From NCBI GenBank assembly GCA_964501275.1, contig CAZCSP010000011.1:61315-125314 (forward strand): a DNA stretch of 64,000 nt. Direction: 5' to 3'. The notes below the pieces were generated by a model. That model worked only from the letters and a program-made list of their open reading frames with translations. It made no database searches and was not told the origin of the DNA. The translations under genes and the position numbers were made by a program. Below, piece after piece: positions 39,621 to 47,676 of this stretch (its first letter is position 1; the number at the start of each line of letters is the position of its first letter). This stretch comes from 55-13 sp964501275. Its GTDB lineage: Bacteria; Armatimonadota; Fimbriimonadia; Fimbriimonadales; Fimbriimonadaceae.

Positions 39621-42287
39621 TTAACGCTTCGCTTTCTTTGCCGGCGCCTTCTTGGGGGTCGCTTTCTTTCGGACGAACTTCCTTGTGGATGGCCCAGCTT
39701 CTCGCTTTTTGATCAGCAACTCCATCGCCTCTTCTACCGTGATCGTTGTGGGGTCTTTGCCTCGGGGGAGGGTGGCGTTGGTTTCTCCATCCGTCACATA
39801 GGGGCCGAAGCGGCCACTCAAGACCTTCACCTCGCCCGCCGCGCCTTCCACCTGGCCAAACGACTGCAAGGGGGCGGCGGCGGTTCGGGCGGCGCGTTGA
39901 AACTTGGGTTGCTTCAGAATCTCCACCGCCTCATTCACTGACAGATTCACGCCGACTTTCCAGTCGTCCACATTCCGAATCTCCGCGCCGCCCTGGATAT
40001 AGGGGCCGTATTTGCCGATGCGGAACTCGATGGAGTCGCCCGTTTCGGGGTGCTTCCCGATGGTCTTGGGCAGGGAGCAGAGGAGGTCCAGGTCATCCTG
40101 GGAGAGAGTGCGGGGATCGGTGTTGGGAGGAAGGCTGACCCAGGTGGGTTTCACCTTCGCCTCGATCTCCTCCGGGGTGCGCTCGACCTCCAGGTAGTAG
40201 CTTCCCCGTTGCTTGAGGAGCAGGTTCCGGCCTGATTCGGGGTGGATGCCAATCGACTCGGCGGCTGGGGCCTTTTGGCTAAAAAGCTCTAGTGCCTTCT
40301 CCACCGTTAAGTCGGCGGGGGCCAGGTCTTCGGGGACGTTGGCGTACTTCTTGGCGCTCCCCTCCTCCGTCTGCAGGAAGGAGTCGCCGTCTTTGCCGTT
40401 GCGGACCAGGATCGGCTCGCCGGTGTCGGGGTGCTTGCCGACCACGTAGGCGGGATAGGGGAGTTCCTTCTTGCGCTCATCCACTGCCTTCTTCAGCCCC
40501 GGGTGCTCACCGGAGCCCAGGAAGAACTCCTTGAGGTACTTCTTCGCGCTGGCCTTGCCCCTGGCGATCTCGTCCAGTTCGTCGTCCATGTTGCGGGTGA
40601 AGTCCAGCTCCATGAACTCCTTGAACCCGCCTTCCAGAACCTCCATCGTGAGGAACGCCTTGAAGGTCGGCACCAACTGCTTGGCGTTCTTGCGCACATA
40701 GCCGCGATCCAGGATGACGCTGATGATGCTGGCGTAGGTGCTGGGCCGGCCAATGCCTCGGCTCTCTAGCTCCTTAATAAGCGTGGCCTCCGTGTAGCGG
40801 GCGGGCGGCTTGGTCTCGTGCTCGGCGGCGTTGAGGGTCTCCAGCTTGACCTCCAAGCCTTCTTTCAGGCGAGGCAGTTTCCTTTCGCCCGACTCCTTCT
40901 CCGCCTCTTCGTCGTCCAAGCCTTCCAGGTAGACCCGGCGATAGCCGTCGAACAGAATCTGCTTGCCGCTGGCCCGGAAGATGGCGTTCTCGATGCCGAT
41001 CTCAACCTCGGTTCGCAGCACGTCGGCGTTCTTCATCTGGCTGGCGACGGTTCGCTTCCAGATGAGGTCGTAAATCTTGAACTGGTCGTCGGTGAGGAAC
41101 TGCCTGATCTCGCTGGGCTTGCGGCGAGCATCGGTGGGGCGGATCGCCTCGTGCGCCTCTTGGGCGTTGCGGACTTTACTGGTGTAGGTGTTCGGCTTGG
41201 CTGGGAGGCAATCGGGATAGTCCTTGCCGATCAGCCCGCGCAGATTGTCCAACGCGGCGGTGGACAGGGTAAGGCTGTCGGTTCTCATGTAAGTGATGAG
41301 ACCCACCTGCTCGCCGGCAATTGAGACGCCTTCGTATAGAGTCTGGGCGATGCGCATCGTGCGGTCGGCACTGTAACCGAACTTCCGGTTGGCATCCTGT
41401 TGAAGGGTGGTGGTCATGAAGGGCGCATAGGGCCGCTCTTGACCAGCAGTTTCGGTGAGCTTGGAGACCTTCCAGGGCTTGGCGGGTATGAGTTTTTTCG
41501 CCAATTCCCCCGCCTGCTCCGCGTTCAGCAGGAGAACGTCATTGGACTTCTCTTTGAGCTTGCCGGTGGTGGCGTCGAAGTCGGAGCCGTTGGCGACCCG
41601 CTTGCCGTCCACGGATTTCAGCTCGGCTTCGAACAAAGTGCCTTCATGGGAGAGCTTGGCCTTGAGGTCCCAGTAGATCGCGCTGTGGAAGTCGCGGCGC
41701 TGGATCTCCCGCTCCACGATCAGCTTCACCGCCGGGCTCTGCACCCGCCCCGCACTCAGGTTCTTGGTCACCCGCGACCACAAGACGGGAGAGAGGGTGT
41801 AGCCGTAGAGTCGGTCGAGGATGCGTCGGGCCTCTTGCGCCTCTACCAAATCCTCGTCGATCTTGCGAGGGTTTCGGAGCGCGTCCAAGATCGCTTCTTT
41901 GGTGATTTCGTGGAACGCGATGCGGGAAACCTTCACCGACTTGTTGGGCTTCAGGGTTTGGAGCAAGTGCCAGGAGATGGATTCGCCTTCGCGGTCTTCG
42001 TCAGTCGCGAGGATCAACTCCTCTTTTCCTTTCAGGGCCTGTCTCAGTTTGGAGACCTGCTGCGACTTCTCGGCGGGAACGTCGTAGTAAGGCTCGAAGT
42101 CGTTGTCGACATCGACCGAGTAGTCGGCCCACCACTTCTTGCGGACCTCCTCGGGCAAACCCTTTGCGTTGGGATAAAGGTCCCGGATATGGCCGATGCT
42201 GGCCTGGACCTCATAGTCTCCTCCCAGGTAGCTGCCAATCGTCTTCGCCTTGGCGGGCGACTCCACAATTACGAGTTTCTTTGCCAT
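39621..42287 (-). CDS. topA: DNA topoisomerase I
   Basis: An 888-residue type IA topoisomerase that relaxes negative supercoils. The TOPRIM domain opens MAKKLVIVESPAKAKTIGSYL with ATDEDREGESISWHL downstream. The active-site Tyr333 is in GLITYMRTDSL. SRGIGRPSTYASIISVILDRGYV follows. The C-terminal third lacks zinc ribbons and instead carries repeats of the GKHPETGDSIEFRIGKYGPY type, as in many non-proteobacterial enzymes, and ends in a Lys/Ala/Pro tail (KKATPKKAPAKKAKR) that should bind DNA. AAGGA precedes the ATG closely. Confidence 0.97.
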   Translation of the reverse strand: MAKKLVIVESPAKAKTIGSYLGGDYEVQASIGHIRDLYPNAKGLPEEVRKKWWADYSVDVDNDFEPYYDVPAEKSQQVSKLRQALKGKEELILATDEDREGESISWHLLQTLKPNKSVKVSRIAFHEITKEAILDALRNPRKIDEDLVEAQEARRILDRLYGYTLSPVLWSRVTKNLSAGRVQSPAVKLIVEREIQRRDFHSAIYWDLKAKLSHEGTLFEAELKSVDGKRVANGSDFDATTGKLKEKSNDVLLLNAEQAGELAKKLIPAKPWKVSKLTETAGQERPYAPFMTTTLQQDANRKFGYSADRTMRIAQTLYEGVSIAGEQVGLITYMRTDSLTLSTAALDNLRGLIGKDYPDCLPAKPNTYTSKVRNAQEAHEAIRPTDARRKPSEIRQFLTDDQFKIYDLIWKRTVASQMKNADVLRTEVEIGIENAIFRASGKQILFDGYRRVYLEGLDDEEAEKESGERKLPRLKEGLEVKLETLNAAEHETKPPARYTEATLIKELESRGIGRPSTYASIISVILDRGYVRKNAKQLVPTFKAFLTMEVLEGGFKEFMELDFTRNMDDELDEIARGKASAKKYLKEFFLGSGEHPGLKKAVDERKKELPYPAYVVGKHPDTGEPILVRNGKDGDSFLQTEEGSAKKYANVPEDLAPADLTVEKALELFSQKAPAAESIGIHPESGRNLLLKQRGSYYLEVERTPEEIEAKVKPTWVSLPPNTDPRTLSQDDLDLLCSLPKTIGKHPETGDSIEFRIGKYGPYIQGGAEIRNVDDWKVGVNLSVNEAVEILKQPKFQRAARTAAAPLQSFGQVEGAAGEVKVLSGRFGPYVTDGETNATLPRGKDPTTITVEEAMELLIKKREAGPSTRKFVRKKATPKKAPAKKAKR

Positions 42288-42463
42288 ATCCTTCGATGCG
42301 GGTGCATCCTACCCGCAATACGAGACCACGGAAACCCTCTAACGGTTCCATCCGTTGATGATTGACGGAAAGGCGCAAGAAATGAAGGCTATGAAGGCCT
42401 CTTTTATTCGTCTATACGTGCATCAACGCCCGCACTCGGCTAGACTAGGAATAAGGCTTCCCA

Positions 42464-43879
42464 ATGAAAAGAATCATCGTGACCATCGTCATGGCCCTGG
42501 CCAGCCTCGGCTTTGCCCAGGAGACCTATCTCGGCCTCTATCTGCAAGGCAACAAACTTGGCTATTCGGCCTATAGTCAGAGCGACGACACTCTGAACGG
42601 CAAGGCGGTCAAGCGGAACGACTCGCGCACCGTTATCAATGCGGGCCTTCTGGGAACCGCCATGCAGATGGAGATCCAGTCGGTCTCCTGGTCGGACGCC
42701 AATGGCCGCCCTCTCAAGATGCGGTTTGTGACTACCAGCTCTGGGAGAACCCAGACACTGGATGCCGTGTTCGCCACCCAAAAGATTTCGCTGGACATCG
42801 ACAACAACGGGACCGCAAGCAAGAAGACTATCGACATTCCCGCTGGCGCTCAGATCGTGGACGATCCGCTAACTCCGCTGATCACCGGAGGAGCCGGAGC
42901 GGGCACGAAGAAGACGTTCTATGTGCTCGATCCTACCACTGCCACGCTCATCAAGAACGAAGTGGTGGTTCAGGGGCCGGGCGAGGCGGAGGTAAAGGGC
43001 AAGAAGATCTCCGCCACCAAGGTAGAGATCATCGACCCTCGGGCCAATACGACGGTTTTCCTCTCAGCCAAAGGCGATCTGGTAAAAGCCGAGGGGCCAA
43101 TGGGAATCGAGATGATTCCCGAGTCGAAGGAAGAAGCCATGGGCGCCTCGGAAAGCGGCTACCGTCCATCCATCGACCTCGCCCTCGTCACCAGCATTAA
43201 GACCGATAAGCCGATCAAGGATCCGGGCAAGATGGGCTATCTCAAGATGAAGATTACGGGCCGAGACCTCTCTCGCGCTCCCAAGGACACCCACCAAACC
43301 TTGACCGGAAAGGGCCAGTCATGGGTCGTGACCGTCCATCCCCCCAAGCTCGGCGACTCGGCGGGGCTGACAATCAAGGAAGCGGGGGCATCCAAGCCGA
43401 CGTGGCTGAAGCCCAGCCTTCACATCCCCAGCAACTCGGAGCAGTTCAAGACGCTGGCGAAGCAGATCGTGGGAACGGAGACCAATGCCAAGAAGGCGGC
43501 AGTCAAGATCAAGAACTATGTCCACCAGAAGATGAGACCAAACGCTGGAATCGGGGTCTTGCGGGATGCCACCGAAATACTGTCCTCCAAGGAAGGCGTC
43601 TGTCGAGACTACGCGATACTGACCGCGACTTTGACACGCGCGGCGGGAATTCCGACCCGAGTAGCAAGCGGACTGGTCAACTGGGATGGTAACTTCTACT
43701 ATCACGCCTGGGTTGAAATTTGGGATGGCAAAAGATGGTTGGGAATGGACTCCACCACCGCCGATCCTCAGATATCCGCAACCCATGTGAAGCTCTCCGA
43801 TGGCAACGTCGAAGAGGCTTTCACGTTTACGTTTCTGGACAAGGTAAAGATTGAAGTGATGGAGATGCGCCGCTGGTAG
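42464..43879 (+). CDS. Secreted transglutaminase-like domain protein
   Basis: A 471-residue protein with a signal peptide (MKRIIVTIVMALASLGFA). The first 300 residues form an uncharacterised beta-rich domain. The transglutaminase-like core carries a complete triad: Cys380 in KEGVCRDYAIL, His414 in YYHAWVEIW and Asp429 in WLGMDSTT. Bacterial relatives act as cysteine peptidases or amide-bond enzymes in the periplasm. AAGG lies nine bases before the ATG. The PIN-TRAM gene follows 65 nt later. Confidence 0.87.
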   Translation: MKRIIVTIVMALASLGFAQETYLGLYLQGNKLGYSAYSQSDDTLNGKAVKRNDSRTVINAGLLGTAMQMEIQSVSWSDANGRPLKMRFVTTSSGRTQTLDAVFATQKISLDIDNNGTASKKTIDIPAGAQIVDDPLTPLITGGAGAGTKKTFYVLDPTTATLIKNEVVVQGPGEAEVKGKKISATKVEIIDPRANTTVFLSAKGDLVKAEGPMGIEMIPESKEEAMGASESGYRPSIDLALVTSIKTDKPIKDPGKMGYLKMKITGRDLSRAPKDTHQTLTGKGQSWVVTVHPPKLGDSAGLTIKEAGASKPTWLKPSLHIPSNSEQFKTLAKQIVGTETNAKKAAVKIKNYVHQKMRPNAGIGVLRDATEILSSKEGVCRDYAILTATLTRAAGIPTRVASGLVNWDGNFYYHAWVEIWDGKRWLGMDSTTADPQISATHVKLSDGNVEEAFTFTFLDKVKIEVMEMRRW

Positions 43880-43944
43880 AAGACGAAACACCCGCCAAGC
43901 AGGCGCCTCAGGCGCCTCGTAGGTACAAGTCGGGCCGGGGTCGA

Positions 43945-45075
43945 GTGATCGCCCGGCTCATTGTTATCGCGATTTTTGCCGCACTCGGGGCCGTTCCACT
44001 CGGATTTGCCGCTCCCGCAATTCTCAACCAGATTTTCCTATGGATCACCCCCCTGGTGCGGGGCGATGCGGCTGCGGTCGGCGACTATTCAGGCGCCCGC
44101 TCGTTCGCTTCTATCTTTCCCCTGGCCGTCTTAGGCGGCATAGTCGGGGCTTGGCTTGGATCTAAGGTCTTTGATTGGGTAGAAAAGACCGTCGAACGGT
44201 GGGACAAGATGGCCAGTGGTGACAAGGTCACGCTGTTCATCGGCGCGTTCGTCGGGGTGGTGGTTTCACTGCCGTTCATGGTGCTGTTCCAGTCCATCGG
44301 CGTCTCGATCACCGTTCTACCTTTACTCATCGTCGCTCTCACCATCGGCTTCGTCGCCATCTCGATCTTCGCTCTCCAGTCGATGGACGAAGTGCTTCCC
44401 TGGTCCAAGAACCGGGGCAAGGCGCGGCGGAGCGGTATCAAGATCCTCGACACGAACGTGATCATCGACGGCCGGGTCTACGACGTCGCCCGCGCCGGAT
44501 TCTTGGAAGGTCAAGTCTATGTGCCGGGGTTTGTGCTCGACGAATTGCAGTACATCGCCGACGACCATAACGGGCTGAGACGACAGCGGGGGCGACGCGG
44601 GTTGGAAGTGCTCAAGCATATGCAGGCCGAATTCCCCCTGGAGGTACGGATTTACGACAAGTACGCGTCCGACACCAACGAGCCGGTGGACTCTCGGTTA
44701 GTCCGTTTGGCCAAGCACCTGGGCGCAGACATTGTGACCAACGACTTCAACCTGAACCGCGTCGCCGCACTTCAGGATGTAAAGATTCTCAACCTGAACG
44801 ACCTCGCCCTCGCCCTTCGCCCAAACGTATTGCCCCAGGAATCCCTGACCCTGGCGATCATTCGAGAAGGCAACCAGCCGGGACAAGGGATCGGCTACCT
44901 GGAGGACGGCACCATGGTCGTCGTGGAGAACGGTCGATCCGCCATTGGCGAAACCGTCGAAGTGATGGTCACCCAGGTGATCCAAACCGAACGCGGGAAG
45001 CTGATCTTTGGCGAGATCCGGGAAAACGACGGCCCGGATTTTCAGATGCGCAAGCCCAAGAAAGGATCGCCCTAG
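43945..45075 (+). CDS. PIN-TRAM domain membrane protein (YacL-like)
   Basis: A 376-residue protein starting GTG 43945. Four membrane helices occupy about residues 1-145. A PIN ribonuclease-like domain follows from IKILDTNVIIDGRVYDVARAGFLEG with acidic residues at the canonical places (NEPVDSRLVRLAKHLGADIVTNDFNLN). A C-terminal TRAM domain ends it (IGYLEDGTMVVVENGRSAIGETVEVMVTQVIQT). This is the architecture of Bacillus YacL, often next to ispD/ispF as here. The RNA or DNA target is unknown. The next gene begins one base after its stop. Confidence 0.92.
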   Translation: MIARLIVIAIFAALGAVPLGFAAPAILNQIFLWITPLVRGDAAAVGDYSGARSFASIFPLAVLGGIVGAWLGSKVFDWVEKTVERWDKMASGDKVTLFIGAFVGVVVSLPFMVLFQSIGVSITVLPLLIVALTIGFVAISIFALQSMDEVLPWSKNRGKARRSGIKILDTNVIIDGRVYDVARAGFLEGQVYVPGFVLDELQYIADDHNGLRRQRGRRGLEVLKHMQAEFPLEVRIYDKYASDTNEPVDSRLVRLAKHLGADIVTNDFNLNRVAALQDVKILNLNDLALALRPNVLPQESLTLAIIREGNQPGQGIGYLEDGTMVVVENGRSAIGETVEVMVTQVIQTERGKLIFGEIRENDGPDFQMRKPKKGSP

Positions 45076-46185
45076 ATGAAGGTCGGCGCGGTTATTCTCG
45101 GTGCGGGTAAGGGAACTCGGTTTGGCGGCGACAAGATTCGGGCAAGGCTGGGCGGGAAGCCGGTTTGGCAATGGTCGGTGGATGTATTCGCAAACCACCC
45201 CCGGATCGATAAGCGGGTGTTCGTCTGTCCGCCCGACCTGTACTCCTACTACCTATCCCATGTGCGAGGAGCGAAGGTGGTGGAGGGTGGAGACACCCGC
45301 AAAGATAGTTGCTTTATCGGCGTGGCCATGGTCGATTCGTGCGACTTCGTTCTCATCCACGACGCCGCCCGCCCCTTTGTCTCCCCCGAACTGATCGACG
45401 CCGTACTGGATGCGGCCCTCCAGAGCGGGGCTGCGGGGCCAGCGGTTCCTGTCCCTGACACGTTGCGCGATCTGAACGGCAAAGTGGTGGATCGGAGCAA
45501 GCTGGTCGCCATGCAGACCCCTCAAGGCTGCCGCCCTTACGACCTCTTCCGAGCCCACTCCTCCGCGTCTGGCAACCTGACCGACGATCTTGCCGTCCTT
45601 CAAAAAATGGGGATGAAGCCCACCATCATCGAGGGCGACCCGGCGAACTTCAAGATCACCACCGAATCCGACCTCGCCAAGGCGCGGGGGATCGCGGGCT
45701 TTCGGGAGACGCGCACCGGCCTTGGCTACGACATCCACTCCTTCTCCAGCGACCCCACCCGCCCGCTGATGGTCGGCGGCGTCCAGTTTGATGGCGCGGG
45801 GCTGGAGGGCCACTCCGACGCCGACGCTCTCCTTCATGCGGTGGTAGACGCCCTGCTGGGAGCCGCCAGCCTGGGCGACATCGGCCAACACTTCCCTAAC
45901 ACCGATCCCCGCTGGAAGGATTGCCCGTCTCTGGAGTTTCTCCAGGAAGCGGCGAGGCTGATCGAAGAGGAGGGGTGGAAAGTGGTGAACGTGGATGCCA
46001 CGGTCGTCGCCGAGCGGCCCAAAGTGACCCCCCAATCCCTCCCCATCCGAACCGCTATCGCCGAAGCCATCGGCTGTTCCGTGGGAGCGGTAAGCATCAA
46101 GGCCACCACCAACGAAAAGCTAGGCGCCATTGGCCGCTCCGAAGGCCTAGCCGCATTTGCCGTCGCCACCTTAACCGAGCGATAA
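45076..46185 (+). CDS. ispDF: Bifunctional IspD/IspF isoprenoid biosynthesis enzyme
   Basis: A 369-residue fusion for two steps of the MEP pathway. The N-terminal domain (1 to about 210) is 2-C-methyl-D-erythritol 4-phosphate cytidylyltransferase, with LGAGKGTRFGGDKIRARLGGK, FVLIHDAARPFVS and MQTPQGC. The C-terminal domain (from RTGLGYDIHSF, metal ligands Asp219 and His221) is 2-C-methyl-D-erythritol 2,4-cyclodiphosphate synthase, with LEGHSDADALLHAVVDALLGA and IKATTNEKLGAIGR. IspE, which acts between them, is not nearby. It abuts the PIN-TRAM gene. Confidence 0.96.
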   Translation: MKVGAVILGAGKGTRFGGDKIRARLGGKPVWQWSVDVFANHPRIDKRVFVCPPDLYSYYLSHVRGAKVVEGGDTRKDSCFIGVAMVDSCDFVLIHDAARPFVSPELIDAVLDAALQSGAAGPAVPVPDTLRDLNGKVVDRSKLVAMQTPQGCRPYDLFRAHSSASGNLTDDLAVLQKMGMKPTIIEGDPANFKITTESDLAKARGIAGFRETRTGLGYDIHSFSSDPTRPLMVGGVQFDGAGLEGHSDADALLHAVVDALLGAASLGDIGQHFPNTDPRWKDCPSLEFLQEAARLIEEEGWKVVNVDATVVAERPKVTPQSLPIRTAIAEAIGCSVGAVSIKATTNEKLGAIGRSEGLAAFAVATLTER

Positions 46186-46187
46186 GA

Positions 46188-46362
46188 GAGCCCCTTACTC
46201 CCCGAAGGTCGGGGAAGAAGAGGGTTGAGGGTGGAGGGGTTTGAACTGGTAGTTTGAAAAGACCTGTAGGCGGCGGATGCATTGTGCCGCCGTCTTGCCG
46301 ACCATTCTGAACCTGCCAGGAAAACCTCCCTCCCAGGCGAATCGCTTGGAAGGGGAGGAACG
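46188..46362. repeat. Composite palindromic repeat, copy C
   Basis: Same order as copy B but shorter inside: a hairpin at 46191-46224 (CCCCTTACTCCCCGAAGG...), GGAGGGGTTTGAACTGGTAG, the GTAGGCGGCGG element at 46265-46291, and a closing hairpin at 46325-46359 (CCTCCCTCCCAGG.../CTTGGAAGGGGAGG). The middle part of copy B is missing. Located between the convergent ispDF and S41 protease genes. Confidence 0.75.
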
Positions 46363-46371
46363 TTTTTTACT

Positions 46372-47628
46372 TTACTTTTGGGCTTGAGCCTTTGCCAAAA
46401 GCTGGAGGGCTTGCTGCCAGGCGGGATCGGGTTTGCCCGGCATGATCTCCTGAGGAGTCCTTGCCTCTATATCTACTCCCACGCCGTTGTGCTCCAGTCG
46501 AACACCCTTTGCCGAAACGTAGTCGTTGATCGGATACTGCACCTGGAAGCCTCGGATGACCGGGACCATGACTGAAACCAGAACCGCGCCCGCCGACTTG
46601 GTGCCGATGACCGGGGCGTTCAGGTTCTCCTTCAAGGCCTGGGCGGTGATCTCCGAGGCAGAGCCGCTGGCTCCGTTAACAAGCACCGCGATCTTGCCCT
46701 TGAAGACCGGGATGTTCGGGTTGCCGGGCGAGGTGAGCTTGCGCGTTGAGAACTCGGCAATTGCCTTCAGGTCGTCGGGGCTGCCGCCCTTCTCCTTCAC
46801 AAAATCGTCGACCAACTGCTTGGAGACGAATGTGCCAACCGTCGCTCCTCGAGGGAGCACCAGGCCGATGAAGTGGTTCATGTTCATCACCGCGCCGCCG
46901 CCGTTGTTGCGGAGGTCGATGATCAGGTTCTTAGCCTTGGCGGCCTCCGTCATCAGCTTCTCGACGTTCCGGCGATCGTAGCTGAGGTCGAAGGTATAGA
47001 TGCTGATCGCGGCGGTGTCCTTGTCCACCCACTTCAACTCCTCAGGGCGAACCGTGGAGAATTTCTTGCGGGTGATGGTGTAGTCCTTGAGCTTACCGTC
47101 GGCTTTCTTGACCGTGATCGTGACCTGCTCGCCCTCTTCGCCGCGAAGGTCGGCGGGGTCGGTGATCTGCTTGCCATTGGCCTTCATCAGGATGTCGCCC
47201 GCGACGATTCCGGCCTCATCAGCCGGCGCTTTGGGTACAACGCGAACCACCAAGATGCCCTCTTCATGGGGCTGGATATTCACGCCGATGCCAACCGAAC
47301 TGCGGTTGATCCGAGCGTTGACATCTACTGGGCGCATCAGGACGATGTGGCTGAATCCGAACTCCTGCAGAGCGATGTTCACCGCGTTGGCGAACTGGTC
47401 TTCCGTCTCGGCCTTGTCCAAATCCTCCTTTTGCTTGTCCAGGAGTTCGCCGAGCTTCTTGAAGTCGACTCCGGGAACGTAGGCATGGGTAGTAATAAGC
47501 TTGGTCATGTGCTCCAAGACTTCTTTCTTGGCGGCAGCATCCATCTTGGGTCTCTCTTGGGCCTGAACCCCGGAGACCAGCAGCGAGAGCGCCAAGGAGG
47601 CGCTGGCGAGTAAGGTCGGCAGTTTCAT
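46372..47628 (-). CDS. S41 family (C-terminal processing type) peptidase
   Basis: A 418-residue exported serine protease (signal MKLPTLLASASLALSLLVSGVQA). A PDZ domain lies at about residues 120-200 (GVGVNIQPHEEGILVVRVVPKAPADEAGIVAGDIL). The S41 core holds LIIDLRNNGGGAV and VLVNGASGSASEITAQAL, with the nucleophile expected to be the first Ser of SGSASE and the general base Lys in IGTKSAGAVL. CtpA-like enzymes degrade or mature periplasmic proteins. Convergent with ispDF, with composite repeat copy C between. Confidence 0.92.
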   Translation of the reverse strand: MKLPTLLASASLALSLLVSGVQAQERPKMDAAAKKEVLEHMTKLITTHAYVPGVDFKKLGELLDKQKEDLDKAETEDQFANAVNIALQEFGFSHIVLMRPVDVNARINRSSVGIGVNIQPHEEGILVVRVVPKAPADEAGIVAGDILMKANGKQITDPADLRGEEGEQVTITVKKADGKLKDYTITRKKFSTVRPEELKWVDKDTAAISIYTFDLSYDRRNVEKLMTEAAKAKNLIIDLRNNGGGAVMNMNHFIGLVLPRGATVGTFVSKQLVDDFVKEKGGSPDDLKAIAEFSTRKLTSPGNPNIPVFKGKIAVLVNGASGSASEITAQALKENLNAPVIGTKSAGAVLVSVMVPVIRGFQVQYPINDYVSAKGVRLEHNGVGVDIEARTPQEIMPGKPDPAWQQALQLLAKAQAQK

Positions 47629-47676
47629 AATGTTGCTAGGTGTCTGTACGAAGATTTTACGACGCGATGATCCCTT